Below, piece after piece: positions 1 to 8,045 of a DNA stretch of 64,000 nucleotides. This DNA comes from Aeromonas enteropelogenes. Lineage in GTDB: Bacteria; Pseudomonadota; Gammaproteobacteria; Enterobacterales; Aeromonadaceae. Below the pieces are notes generated by a model, which made no database searches, was not told where the DNA came from, and saw only the letters and a program-made list of their open reading frames with translations. Each line of letters opens with the position of its first letter. The stretch's first letter is position 1. The position numbers were made by a program, and so were the translations under genes. Location: assembly GCF_000819845.1 (NCBI RefSeq), contig NZ_CDCG01000004.1:1-64000 (forward strand). Direction: 5' to 3'.

Positions 1-20
1 CTCACTGAGCGGGGTTTTTT
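1..20. terminator. Partial terminator at window edge
   Basis: The window opens with a GC stretch running into six T residues (15-20), which looks like the 3' half of an intrinsic terminator of a gene outside the window. The 5' arm is not visible, so this is only a guess. Confidence 0.3.
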
Positions 21-220
21 ATTGTCTGCTATTTAGCATATGTGCAGCAGTTCCAACTGCGCTCGCCATGGCAGCCTTGGCCGGTTTACTGGCCCATTCT
101 TGACTCACCGGATACCCCGTGCCGCTTCCGGCTGTGATTCCCCAGTTCCCTCCAGAACGTCAATAATCCATATAAAACATAATGTTATGTTTAGCTACGT
201 ATTGAGCTCACAAAACATTA

Positions 221-239
221 AATGATAATGATTATTGTT
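221..239 (+). promoter_or_regulatory. Fur box upstream of TonB receptor
   Basis: The 19 bases AATGATAATGATTATTGTT match the classical Fur operator closely: overlapping TGATAAT and ATTATTG heptamers around a centre. It lies 157 bp upstream of the receptor start, in an AT-rich promoter region (about 160-290). Iron-replete repression of the downstream receptor is inferred. The remaining bases 21-395 hold no convincing gene; a 61-codon ORF at 40-225 has no coding character. Confidence 0.75.
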
Positions 240-395
240 CGATCTTCGTGGCAATGATAGTTACAATTCGGCCTGATTGATAAGTTGTTCTTCATATGAA
301 CCTTATTTATCCCCTTCCTGGCAGGAGACCGGGATGGTGTAACGACTGAAGTAAGGGAATACGCCTCTTTCCTACTTAAACGTTCAGGCCAGAAG

Positions 396-2348
396 ATGAT
401 AACAGTGAAACCGAACAAGCTTGCCTTGCTGATCTGCTCCACGCTCTCCATGCAGGGCCTTGCCGCCGAGTCCGAAGTGATGGTGGTGACGGCTTCCGGA
501 TTCCAGCAGAAAATTGAAGACTCTGCTGCATCCATCTCCGTCATTACCCGTGATCAGCTGGAAAAACGCGCCTATCGCGATGTTACCGATGCGTTGAAGG
601 ATGTGCCCGGGGTAGTGATCACAGGTGGGGGCAGCAGCAGCGATATCAGCATCCGCGGCATGGGCTCGAAATACACCCTGATGCTGGTCGATGGCAAGAA
701 GGTAGACAGCCGCGGCACCCGCCCCAACAGCGACGGTCCCGGCATCGAGCAGGGCTGGTTGCCGCCGTTGCAGGCCATCGAGCGGATTGAAGTGGTGCGC
801 GGACCCATGTCTTCCCGTTATGGTTCGGATGCCATGGGCGGCGTTATCAACGTCATCACCCGCAAGACCACAGGCATGGCGTGGCAAGGCTCGGTTCACG
901 CCGATTCTACCTTCCAGGAGAACAAGGATGCGGGCAACATCTTCCAGACCGATGCCTACGCCGCCGGTGCCTTGATCGATAACGTGCTTGGCCTGCGCTT
1001 CAACGGTCAGCTGGCCCATCGCGGTGAAGACAAATTCGCCCAAGGCTTTGCCGAGCAGGAAACCCGCAGTGGCACCGCCGTGCTCAGTTTCAATCCCAAC
1101 GAGCAGAACCGTTTCGATCTGGAGGCCAGTCGCAGCCTACAGGATCGGGATCGCACCCCGGGCAACTCCGTCGCTGACAATGCCAAGCCCAGCCTCAACC
1201 GCTATGAGCGTACCAACTATGCACTGACGCATACCGGCCAGTATGATTTCGGCTCTTCCAGCAGTTACCTGCAGCAGGAGATCAACACCAACCCGGGCCG
1301 CCAGATGGAGTTGACCAACACCATATTGGATACCCATACCCAGTTCATTCTGGGGGATCACTATCTGAGCGTCGGTGGCCAGTATCGCTATGAAGACCTG
1401 CAGGATCAGGGCAATACCCTGAAGGTGGCGAACCCGGCCAGTGAGCTGACCCGCTGGAGCTGGGCACTGTTTGTCGAGGACGAGTGGTCGCTGACCGAGA
1501 CGTTTGCCCTGACCGGCGGTGTCCGGATGGATCGGGACCAAAACTACGGCACTCACTGGAGCCCGCGTCTCTATGGGGTATGGCACCTGGATGATGCCTG
1601 GACCCTGAAGGGGGGCGTCTCTACCGGCTATCGCTCGCCGGATCTGCGCATGTCTGCGGCCAACTGGGGTCAGGTCACGGGGGGCGGCACTCTGGACGGC
1701 ATGCTGGTCGGTAATCCGGACCTGAAGCCGGAGACCAGCGTGAGCGAAGAGATCGGCCTGCTGTGGGATGGCGGCCAGGGCCTCAACGCAGGTGTGACCC
1801 TGTTCAACACCGACTTCAAGAACAAGATCTCCGAGGTGCGTCGCTGTTCCAGCAAGAATGATCCCGCCTGCACCCTCAATGGTCACAGCTACGACTTCAT
1901 CAGCGATCGCATCAATGTCGACAAGGCGAACATGCGCGGCGTCGAGAGCATGATGGAGTGGGCGATCAACGAGGATTGGTCGGTCAGCTCCAGCTACACC
2001 TTCACCCAGTCCGAACAGAAGAGCGGCCCGCTGGCCGGTCATGCGCTGAACCAGATGCCCCGCCACATGTTCAACGGCAGCGTTGATTGGCAGACCACAG
2101 AGGATCTTGGCCTCTGGTCCAGGGTCAACTTCCGTGGCGAAACCTCTGAATACCTGAGCCGGGTCAAGATGGCGGAAGGCACGCCCTCCTACACCTTCTT
2201 CGACATGGGTCTGGTCTACAAGGCGAACAAGCACCTGAATGTGACCGCTGGCATCTACAACCTGTTCGACAAGACGGTGGATTACGGCAGCTATGGCACT
2301 GTGCTGGATGGCCGTCGTTACAACCTCGGCGTGACCTATAACTTCTGA
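396..2348 (+). CDS. TonB-dependent catecholate siderophore receptor (IrgA/CirA type)
   Basis: 650-aa outer-membrane receptor that would import a ferric siderophore using TonB energy. A signal peptide ends near residue 23 (LAAES). The TonB box region follows (EVMVVTASGF), then a plug domain at about residues 35-150 (SISVITRDQLE, VRGPMSSRYGSDAMGGVINVITR), then a beta-barrel ending in an aromatic residue (GVTYNF). The length and plug wording fit Vibrio IrgA and E. coli CirA, which take up enterobactin-like catecholates; the exact ligand cannot be read from sequence. It stands alone, with a Fur box upstream and a strong terminator downstream. The ATG at 396 has no good Shine-Dalgarno sequence, but the signal peptide starts correctly from it. 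Confidence 0.88.
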   Translation: MITVKPNKLALLICSTLSMQGLAAESEVMVVTASGFQQKIEDSAASISVITRDQLEKRAYRDVTDALKDVPGVVITGGGSSSDISIRGMGSKYTLMLVDGKKVDSRGTRPNSDGPGIEQGWLPPLQAIERIEVVRGPMSSRYGSDAMGGVINVITRKTTGMAWQGSVHADSTFQENKDAGNIFQTDAYAAGALIDNVLGLRFNGQLAHRGEDKFAQGFAEQETRSGTAVLSFNPNEQNRFDLEASRSLQDRDRTPGNSVADNAKPSLNRYERTNYALTHTGQYDFGSSSSYLQQEINTNPGRQMELTNTILDTHTQFILGDHYLSVGGQYRYEDLQDQGNTLKVANPASELTRWSWALFVEDEWSLTETFALTGGVRMDRDQNYGTHWSPRLYGVWHLDDAWTLKGGVSTGYRSPDLRMSAANWGQVTGGGTLDGMLVGNPDLKPETSVSEEIGLLWDGGQGLNAGVTLFNTDFKNKISEVRRCSSKNDPACTLNGHSYDFISDRINVDKANMRGVESMMEWAINEDWSVSSSYTFTQSEQKSGPLAGHALNQMPRHMFNGSVDWQTTEDLGLWSRVNFRGETSEYLSRVKMAEGTPSYTFFDMGLVYKANKHLNVTAGIYNLFDKTVDYGSYGTVLDGRRYNLGVTYNF

Positions 2349-2364
2349 TCCCGAGTGCAACGCA

Positions 2365-2400
2365 ACGGGGTCGCCCTGTGAGGGGCGACCCCGTTTTTTA
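2365..2400 (+). terminator. Rho-independent terminator after TonB receptor
   Basis: A perfect 12-bp stem (2365-2376 with 2383-2394) and a six-base loop are followed by a T tract. It separates the receptor gene from the convergent histidine kinase gene. Confidence 0.9.
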
Positions 2401-2428
2401 TCTCTGTTTTCTCAATGATGGGCAAATG

Positions 2429-3817
2429 TTAGAGCGGCAGGCTGATCCTGGCCTCCAGCCCTCCTTGCGAGCGATTGCGCAGCGTCAGCTCCCCACCGTG
2501 CTGATGTACCAGGGTGCGAGCGATGGAGAGGCCGAGCCCCACACTGCCCGATTCGGTGTTGCGCGCCTCGTCGAGGCGCACGAAGGGCTTGAACACGTCT
2601 TCCAGATGCTCCTCATCGATCCCGGGCCCGTTGTCGCAGACCCGGATCAGCAGCTCGTCCCGGGTGCGTTCCAGCGACACCTCGGCGCTGCCGGCATATT
2701 TGATGGCGTTGCCAATGAGGTTCTGCAGCACCCGGCGCAAGGTGTTGGCCCGGCAGGCGTAGACCTGCTTGCCTTCGGCCAGACAGGTGACCGGCTGACC
2801 GGTATCGGCATAGTCGTCGCACAGGCTCTCCAGCAGGCTGACCAGATCCAGCTCCCGGGTCGCCTCCTGCTGTCCCTCTTCCCGGGCAAAGCTCAGGGTT
2901 GCGGCCAGCATCTGCTCCATCTGTTGCAGGGTCTGCTGGATCCGCTCCTTGTCCTCTCCGTCGGCCAGAAATTCGGTACGCAGCCGCAGGCTGGTGATGG
3001 GGGTGCGCAGGTCGTGGGAGATAGCCGCCAGCATCCGGGTTCTGTCCTGTACGAAGCGAGCGAGTCGGGTGTGCATCCGGTTGAAGGCCTGGATCGATTC
3101 CCGTACCTCGATGGGCCCCTCTTCTTTGAGAGGATCGATGTCCTCACCGCGACCGAGGCGATCGGCATTGGCCGCCAGCTGTTTGAGGGGGCGGGTGGCA
3201 CGGCGAAACAGCAGCACCATCAGGCCAATTACCAGGCTGGCGACCAGCATCAGGTTGAGGGTGGTCTGCCAGGACCAGCTGCCCGCTTCCTTGTCCACCA
3301 GGGAGCTGAACTGCAGCCAGCCCCCCTGGGGCAGCTCGATGGAGCCGTAGAGCCGCATGTCCCGTGGTGGCGGCCCCTTGCGATCCCGCATCATGCGGGC
3401 GTGGTGCTCCCACGCCTTGCTGCGCTGGGAATCCTGCTTCAGCTCGGCGCTGATCTCGACATCGAGCCCGGCCGGATAGCTGAGGCGGGAGCGAACCAGC
3501 TGCTCGAAGCGGGGGCTGCGATTGTCCGGCCGCAAGGGTTCATTCGAGAGACGTAGCAGCAGGGTTTCGCTGCGGCTCGCCTTGAGGATCTCGTCATAGA
3601 GCGAAGGGGGGGAGAGGGAGAGCAGGCGCACCACAGAGATGATCCGCTGCATGGCGTTGCGGCTGTTGACGAAGCCGAGCGCCTCCTCCCGATCCGTGCG
3701 ATAGATCTGGATGCTGAGCAGCTGGATCAGGATCAGCCCGGTCAGCGCCACTAGGATGATCTGGCCGGTCAGTCCCTTGGGCCACAAACCCGAGCCGAGT
3801 CGCTTGAAGGCGGCCAT
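2429..3817 (-). CDS. Two-component sensor histidine kinase
   Basis: About 462 aa. An N-terminal membrane helix (residues about 20-38) is followed by a periplasmic sensor region of about 120 residues, a second helix near residue 185-205 and a HAMP segment. The kinase core follows: H box (SHDLRTP), N box (NLIGNAIKYAG), G1 (DNGPGID), F (VFKPFVR) and G2 (GLGLSIA). It autophosphorylates on the H-box histidine and should pass phosphate to the response regulator encoded just upstream. A TTG codon at 3820 lies in frame, but ATG at 3817 is the more normal start, four bases after the regulator stop, so the genes are co-transcribed. Architecture is EnvZ/CpxA-like. The signal is unknown; see the His/Met-rich neighbour. 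Confidence 0.88.
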   Translation of the reverse strand: MAAFKRLGSGLWPKGLTGQIILVALTGLILIQLLSIQIYRTDREEALGFVNSRNAMQRIISVVRLLSLSPPSLYDEILKASRSETLLLRLSNEPLRPDNRSPRFEQLVRSRLSYPAGLDVEISAELKQDSQRSKAWEHHARMMRDRKGPPPRDMRLYGSIELPQGGWLQFSSLVDKEAGSWSWQTTLNLMLVASLVIGLMVLLFRRATRPLKQLAANADRLGRGEDIDPLKEEGPIEVRESIQAFNRMHTRLARFVQDRTRMLAAISHDLRTPITSLRLRTEFLADGEDKERIQQTLQQMEQMLAATLSFAREEGQQEATRELDLVSLLESLCDDYADTGQPVTCLAEGKQVYACRANTLRRVLQNLIGNAIKYAGSAEVSLERTRDELLIRVCDNGPGIDEEHLEDVFKPFVRLDEARNTESGSVGLGLSIARTLVHQHGGELTLRNRSQGGLEARISLPL

Positions 3818-3821
3818 CAAC

Positions 3822-4544
3822 TTATACCTGCGTCACATCGGCGGAGAACATATAGCCTCCACCCCAGATGGTCTTGATGAGTTCGGGATTCTTGGGATCC
3901 CGCTCCAGCTTGCGGCGCAGCCGGCTCACCAGGGTGTCGATGGCGCGATCAAACGCCACCGCCTCGCGTCCGCGGGCAAGATCCAGCAGTTGATCCCGAC
4001 TCAGTACCCGTTGCGGTCGCTCCAGAAACACCTTGAGCAGATCGAACTCGGCGGTGGAGAGGCTCAGCCCCACGCCATCCTCGTCGACCAGCTCCCGGCG
4101 GTTGATATCGAGCAGCCAGCGATCAAAGCGCAGATCCCGGGTCAGGGTCTCGGGCGAGGGTTGGGTGTCGGCCTGGGTGCGGCGCATCACCGCCTTGATC
4201 CGGGCCAGCAGTTCGCGCGGGTTGAACGGCTTGGCCAGATAGTCATCGGCCCCCATCTCCAGCCCTATGATGCGGTCAGTCTCTTCGCCCATGGCGGTGA
4301 GCATGATGATGGGCATGTTGGATTTCACCCTCAGTTCGCGGCAGAGGGTCAGGCCATCTTCACCCGGCATCATCAGATCCAGCACCAGCAGATCGAACTC
4401 GCGCTCCTCCAGCAGCCGCTTCATCTCCTTGCCATCCCGGGCGCAGCTGACCCGCAGGCCATGCTGTTCCAGAAAACGCTTGAGAAGATCGCGGATCTCG
4501 CTGTGATCGTCGACGACCAGAATGTGGGTGCTGCCTTGATTCAT
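3822..4544 (-). CDS. OmpR-family response regulator
   Basis: 240 aa. The receiver domain (residues about 7-120) shows the acidic pair D12-D13, the phosphoacceptor D56 (LLVLDLMMP), the conserved T (MLTA) and K (AKPF). The C-terminal half is a winged-helix DNA-binding domain of OmpR/PhoB type (LSTAEFDLL, LSRDQLL, RAIDTLVSRLRRKL, IKTIWGGGYMF). The open frame runs upstream to 4664, but ATG 4544 is preceded by an AGAGAGG ribosome site and matches the family N-terminus. It is the first gene of a two-gene operon with the kinase. The divergent small periplasmic gene starting at 4744 shares the 199-bp promoter region and is a candidate target. Confidence 0.92.
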   Translation of the reverse strand: MNQGSTHILVVDDHSEIRDLLKRFLEQHGLRVSCARDGKEMKRLLEEREFDLLVLDLMMPGEDGLTLCRELRVKSNMPIIMLTAMGEETDRIIGLEMGADDYLAKPFNPRELLARIKAVMRRTQADTQPSPETLTRDLRFDRWLLDINRRELVDEDGVGLSLSTAEFDLLKVFLERPQRVLSRDQLLDLARGREAVAFDRAIDTLVSRLRRKLERDPKNPELIKTIWGGGYMFSADVTQV

Positions 4545-4743
4545 GACTGCCTCTCTTGCTTGGGGTTGGCTCGAGTATACGGAAATCCCTTGCAGGGTTT
4601 GTGTCAAAGTGTGCCAGATCAGCAAGATGCCACACTCTGCTACAAAAAAGGGTGATACTGGCAAAGTTCAGACACCAGAGGGGTGTTTACTTGAGGACAA
4701 GGCAAGAGTGCCGAACCCGATTCATCCCGAGAGGAGATAGACC

Positions 4744-5094
4744 ATGAAAAAGCTGACCAAAACCCTGCTGACCGCTACCCTGATCCTCGGCCTGCCGCTG
4801 GGTGCCTATGCTGCCAGTGAAGCAACTCCGACCGCTCAACCGGGTCCCATGGTGGACTGCCCGATGGATGGCAGCGGCATGATGGGTGGCAAGCACCACG
4901 GTGGTCGTCACGACCGCATGGCCCGCATGCAGAACATGACCCCGGAGCAGATCCAGGCCAACCTGCAGCAACGTTATGATCGCATCGAGGATCCGGCCAA
5001 GAAGGCCGAGTTTATCAAGAACCTCGGCGAGCGTGCCAACGGCATGGCCAAGCATGCCGAAGCGATGAAACAGTTCGCCGAGGCGAACCAGTAA
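4744..5094 (+). CDS. Small His/Met-rich periplasmic protein
   Basis: 116 aa, not assigned to a named family. A clear signal peptide (residues 1-23, ending GAYAAS) predicts export. The mature part begins with a Met/His/Gly-rich stretch (about residues 37-60: PMDGSGMMGG, KHHGG) and then a helical charged tail of about 55 residues. The composition resembles small envelope proteins that bind copper or other soft metals, or Spy/CpxP-like chaperones; neither is proven. A good AGGAG site precedes ATG 4744. It is divergent from a two-component operon, which suggests that system controls it. A terminator follows. Confidence 0.7.
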   Translation: MKKLTKTLLTATLILGLPLGAYAASEATPTAQPGPMVDCPMDGSGMMGGKHHGGRHDRMARMQNMTPEQIQANLQQRYDRIEDPAKKAEFIKNLGERANGMAKHAEAMKQFAEANQ

Positions 5095-5120
5095 GCGCCA
5101 TCACCGACAGCCAGTCGTAA

Positions 5121-5154
5121 AGAGGGGAGCCTGAGGCTCCCCTTTCTCGTTTTT
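5121..5154. terminator. Terminator between convergent genes
   Basis: A 9-bp stem (5123-5131 with 5135-5143) with a 3-base loop is followed by T-rich sequence on the plus strand. It ends the His/Met-rich gene and may also serve the convergent LysR gene. Confidence 0.75.
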
Positions 5155-5170
5155 GCCAGCGCTACTGCCC

Positions 5171-6079
5171 CTATTGCGTCTGGAACAGTTTGGGGATCTC
5201 CCGCACCAGCCAGCTCTTGGCCTTGCCCATGGTATCGCGGCGCCAGGCCAGCACCACCTGCAGCTGATGGCGATACTCGGGGCAGATCACCTTGAGTCGT
5301 CCCGCCTTGATGTCCTCCTCGATCCAGCTTTGCGGCATGGTGCCGACCCCAATCCCCGCCAGCAGGGCATCCCGCTTCTCGCTCATGGAGCTGACGGTGA
5401 GGCGCGGCTGCTTGTCGAGCAGACGGTAGGTAAGCACCGGTTTGCGCAGCGCCGTATCGGCCACCGCGATGGCGCGGTAACGGCGCAGGGTCTCGTCCGC
5501 CAGGGGCTCGGCTTCCAGGTGGAGCGGATGATCCGGGTGGGCGACATAGAGCATCACCTCCTCCCTGAGCAGCTGGTGCTTGATGCCGGTCATCATGATG
5601 TCGGGATTGAGGGAGGAGATGAGCAGATCGGCGCGACCATCCTCCAGACACTCCCAGCTGCCCGCCAGCACCTCGGCCCGCAGCCGCAGCCGGGTATCGG
5701 TCAGCTCGGCCAGCCGTTCCACCAGGGGATAGAGCGTCTGTACCGGCACCAGGGCATCGACGGCGATGGTGATGTCGGTCTCCCAGCCACGGGCCAGGGC
5801 CCGGGTCTCGCCCACCAGATGCTCGGCTGCTTCCAAGAGCACCCGGCCCCGTTCCAGCAGCATGCGACCGGCCGGGGTGAATTTGGTTCTGTGGCCGCTG
5901 CGGTCGAACAGCATGGCGTCCAGCTCGTCTTCCAGCTTCTGTACCGTGTAGCTGAGCGCCGAGGGCACCTTGCCCAGCTCGTCGGCCGCCGCCGCAAAGC
6001 TGCCGCGACGGTCGATGGCGTCCAGCACCCGGATCGCCTCCAGGGTCAGCGCCCGTTCCTTGTTCAGTTCCTTGGCCAT
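5171..6079 (-). CDS. yhaJ: LysR-family regulator, YhaJ-like
   Basis: 302 aa, a normal length for LysR regulators. The N-terminal winged helix (residues about 10-70) carries the wording AIDRRGSFAAAADELGKVPSALSY that I recall from E. coli YhaJ. The C-terminal part also matches (MAWRRD-like LAWRRDTMGKAKSW, REIPKLF). The remainder is the two-lobed effector-binding domain. In E. coli YhaJ activates yqjF, a DoxX gene. Here it is transcribed away from a small secreted protein, a pirin and a DoxX gene, the same set of families, which supports the assignment. Ligand unknown. Confidence 0.85.
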   Translation of the reverse strand: MAKELNKERALTLEAIRVLDAIDRRGSFAAAADELGKVPSALSYTVQKLEDELDAMLFDRSGHRTKFTPAGRMLLERGRVLLEAAEHLVGETRALARGWETDITIAVDALVPVQTLYPLVERLAELTDTRLRLRAEVLAGSWECLEDGRADLLISSLNPDIMMTGIKHQLLREEVMLYVAHPDHPLHLEAEPLADETLRRYRAIAVADTALRKPVLTYRLLDKQPRLTVSSMSEKRDALLAGIGVGTMPQSWIEEDIKAGRLKVICPEYRHQLQVVLAWRRDTMGKAKSWLVREIPKLFQTQ

Positions 6080-6338
6080 AGCCTGCCTTCAATTTTTTTG
6101 AATATGTTTGCCAGTTTATCTCGCTAACAAGTTAGGCCAGGCAACTTTAATATTCAATCAACGCTTAGGCAGGAACGCCAAGTGACCAAATAAAAGGTAG
6201 TTCAGTGCTGTGACAGCCCCAAAGGGCACGTCAGACGTCGGTGAAAGAACAACATACTATTTGAATGACCTCTTGCATGGATGCATTGATTCGGGCCAAA
6301 GCGGCCTTGGCAATGACATATAAAACAAGAGAGTGAAC

Positions 6339-6665
6339 ATGAAAAACGTAATCAAGATGCTGGCCGTTGCAGGCCTGATGACCGCAGGTTTTGCCCAGGC
6401 TTCCGTGCCGGCTGACTTCAACGCCACCCCGGGCGTGCTGTTTGTAAACTGGCATGCGAGTGCGGCGATGGATGGCAAGGCCAACCCCATGCTGGAGGTG
6501 CGCGATCAGTCCGGTGATCTGCTGGCTTCCGTCCACGCCAGTCTGGTCGGCACCCAGCAGGTGAAGATCCCGAGCCGCACCCAGGGCAACCTGACCGTCA
6601 GCCTGGCCGGTGACAGCAGCGAGTACCGTATTCCGTTCGGCATCGGCGGTGGCAACCCCCGCTAA
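6339..6665 (+). CDS. Small secreted protein of unknown function
   Basis: 108 aa. A signal peptide (residues 1-22, FAQASVPA) leads into a short beta-rich mature protein of about 85 residues ending in a glycine-rich tail (GIGGGNPR). A GTG codon at 6333 is in frame, but ATG 6339 is more likely. I do not recognise the family. It is the first gene after the divergent YhaJ-like regulator, followed at 29 bp by the pirin gene, so it is probably a target of that regulator. The 259-bp region between 6080 and 6338 holds the two divergent promoters and no other gene that I can see. Confidence 0.65.
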   Translation: MKNVIKMLAVAGLMTAGFAQASVPADFNATPGVLFVNWHASAAMDGKANPMLEVRDQSGDLLASVHASLVGTQQVKIPSRTQGNLTVSLAGDSSEYRIPFGIGGGNPR

Positions 6666-6694
6666 GGCGAACCTTCAGAGATGAGGAGCACATC

Positions 6695-7381
6695 ATGATG
6701 CAATTGAGAGCCGCAGAGGCGCGGGGCAAGGCCAACTTTGGCTGGCTGGATGCGCGCCACAGTTTTTCGTTCGGGCACTACTATGACCCGGAGTGGATGG
6801 GCCACTCGGTCCTGCGGGTCATCAATCAGGATCTGGTGTCGCCGGGTGGCGGTTTCGCCACCCATCCTCACGCCAACATGGAGATCCTGACTTGTGTGCT
6901 GACCGGCACCATAGAGCACAAGGACAGCCTCGGCCACGCCGAGCAGATCCCGGCCGGGGATTTCCAGTTGATGAGTGCAGGCAGCGGGATCCGCCACAGT
7001 GAGTACAACCCCTCGCAGAGCGAGCCGCTCTCCCTGCTGCAAATCTGGATCGAGCCGAACGAATACGATACGCCCCCCGGCTATCAACAGAAGAAGATAG
7101 AGGCCAGGCCCGGCATGACGCTGGTGGCGTCACCGGATGGCGAGGATGGATCTTTCAGGATCCGCCAGCAGGCCCGGGTCTGGCGCGTGCAGCTTGAGCC
7201 CGGTGAATCCCTCACCTGGGAGCTGGCTGGTCGGCACGGTTACCTGCAGATGATTTCAGGGGAGTTGACCGCCAACGGTCTGGCTGCCCGACCCGGCGAC
7301 GGGGTGCTCAGTCGTGATGAATCAAGTTGGGAGCTGGTGGCAACAAGTGCCACTCAGGCCCTGTTATTTGACCTACCCTGA
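6695..7381 (+). CDS. Pirin family protein (YhhW/YhaK type)
   Basis: 228 aa, a bicupin of the pirin family. The N-terminal cupin shows the motifs HSFSFGHYYDP, HPHANMEIL and IRHSEYNPS, which in E. coli YhhW supply three histidines and a glutamate for the metal and give quercetin 2,3-dioxygenase activity. Whether a quercetin-like compound is the real substrate is unknown. GAGGAG lies 6 bases before ATG 6695. It sits between the small secreted protein and the DoxX gene in an apparent three-gene operon next to the YhaJ-like regulator. Confidence 0.85.
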   Translation: MMQLRAAEARGKANFGWLDARHSFSFGHYYDPEWMGHSVLRVINQDLVSPGGGFATHPHANMEILTCVLTGTIEHKDSLGHAEQIPAGDFQLMSAGSGIRHSEYNPSQSEPLSLLQIWIEPNEYDTPPGYQQKKIEARPGMTLVASPDGEDGSFRIRQQARVWRVQLEPGESLTWELAGRHGYLQMISGELTANGLAARPGDGVLSRDESSWELVATSATQALLFDLP

Positions 7382-7420
7382 AGTTGCCAGCTCTGATGCG
7401 GCGTGAACGAGGAGATTGAG

Positions 7421-7813
7421 ATGGACAAGATGAAAGATGTGGCACTGCTGGTGGGTCGCGTACTGCTGGCGCTGATGTTTGTGATGGCGGGCTGGAGCAA
7501 GATCGGTGGTTACGCCGGTACCCAGGGCTATATGGAGGCCATGGGCGTGCCCGGTTTCCTGTTGCCGCTGGTGATCCTGCTGGAGCTGGGTGGTGGCCTC
7601 GCCATCATGCTGGGCCTGTTCACCCGCAGCCTCTCGGTGCTGATGGCCGGTTTCACCCTGATGGCCGCCTTCATCTTCCACTATCAACCGGCTGATCAGA
7701 TACAGATGCTGATGTTCATGAAGAACATCTCGGTCGCCGGTGGTTTCCTGGCCCTGGCGGCGGCAGGTGCAGGCGCTTTCAGCCTGGATGCCCGCCTTGG
7801 CAAGAGTTGGTAA
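7421..7813 (+). CDS. DoxX family membrane protein (YqjF-like)
   Basis: 130 aa with four hydrophobic segments (about residues 8-27, 45-65, 70-88, 100-120) and the DoxX-type motifs GRVLLALMFVMAGWSKI and LLELGGGLAIMLG. The family includes E. coli YqjF, a YhaJ-regulated inner-membrane protein whose transcription responds to nitroaromatic products. ATG 7421 follows a GAGGAG site; an upstream in-frame GTG at 7403 is less likely. It is the last gene of the operon, followed by a terminator. Confidence 0.85.
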   Translation: MDKMKDVALLVGRVLLALMFVMAGWSKIGGYAGTQGYMEAMGVPGFLLPLVILLELGGGLAIMLGLFTRSLSVLMAGFTLMAAFIFHYQPADQIQMLMFMKNISVAGGFLALAAAGAGAFSLDARLGKSW

Positions 7814-7847
7814 TGCCCTGACAGTTCGAGTTTTCCAATGCTTTTTG

Positions 7848-7873
7848 GCCGGTGCAACGGCACCGGCTTTTTT
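7848..7873 (+). terminator. Terminator after doxX
   Basis: An 8-bp GC stem (7848-7855 with 7860-7867), a 4-base loop and six T residues. Confidence 0.9.
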
Positions 7874-8045
7874 ATGCCCGCCACCTACGCCTTTTTGCCA
7901 TTCGTGATGACGACGTGATCGGCGGCAACAAGTGCCTTTTGCATCTTCCCCCCCGATCCCCGACAATCCCAATTCTTGTTGAAGTGGCGGGGATCCTTGA
8001 GGTTTTCCCGCGATCACACCTCTTTTGCATTGGCGGGAATTGCTC

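Noticed and set aside
40-225. 61-codon ORF before the first receptor gene
   Set aside because: No ribosome site, odd composition, and it runs through the AT-rich Fur-controlled promoter.
300-395. Possible riboswitch in the leader of the first receptor
   Set aside because: A partial hairpin near 350-380 is weak and I cannot match it to a known riboswitch core.
4556-4747. Short plus-strand ORFs (4543-4747) ahead of the His/Met-rich gene
   Set aside because: Overlapping frames with no conserved features, lying in the divergent promoter region.
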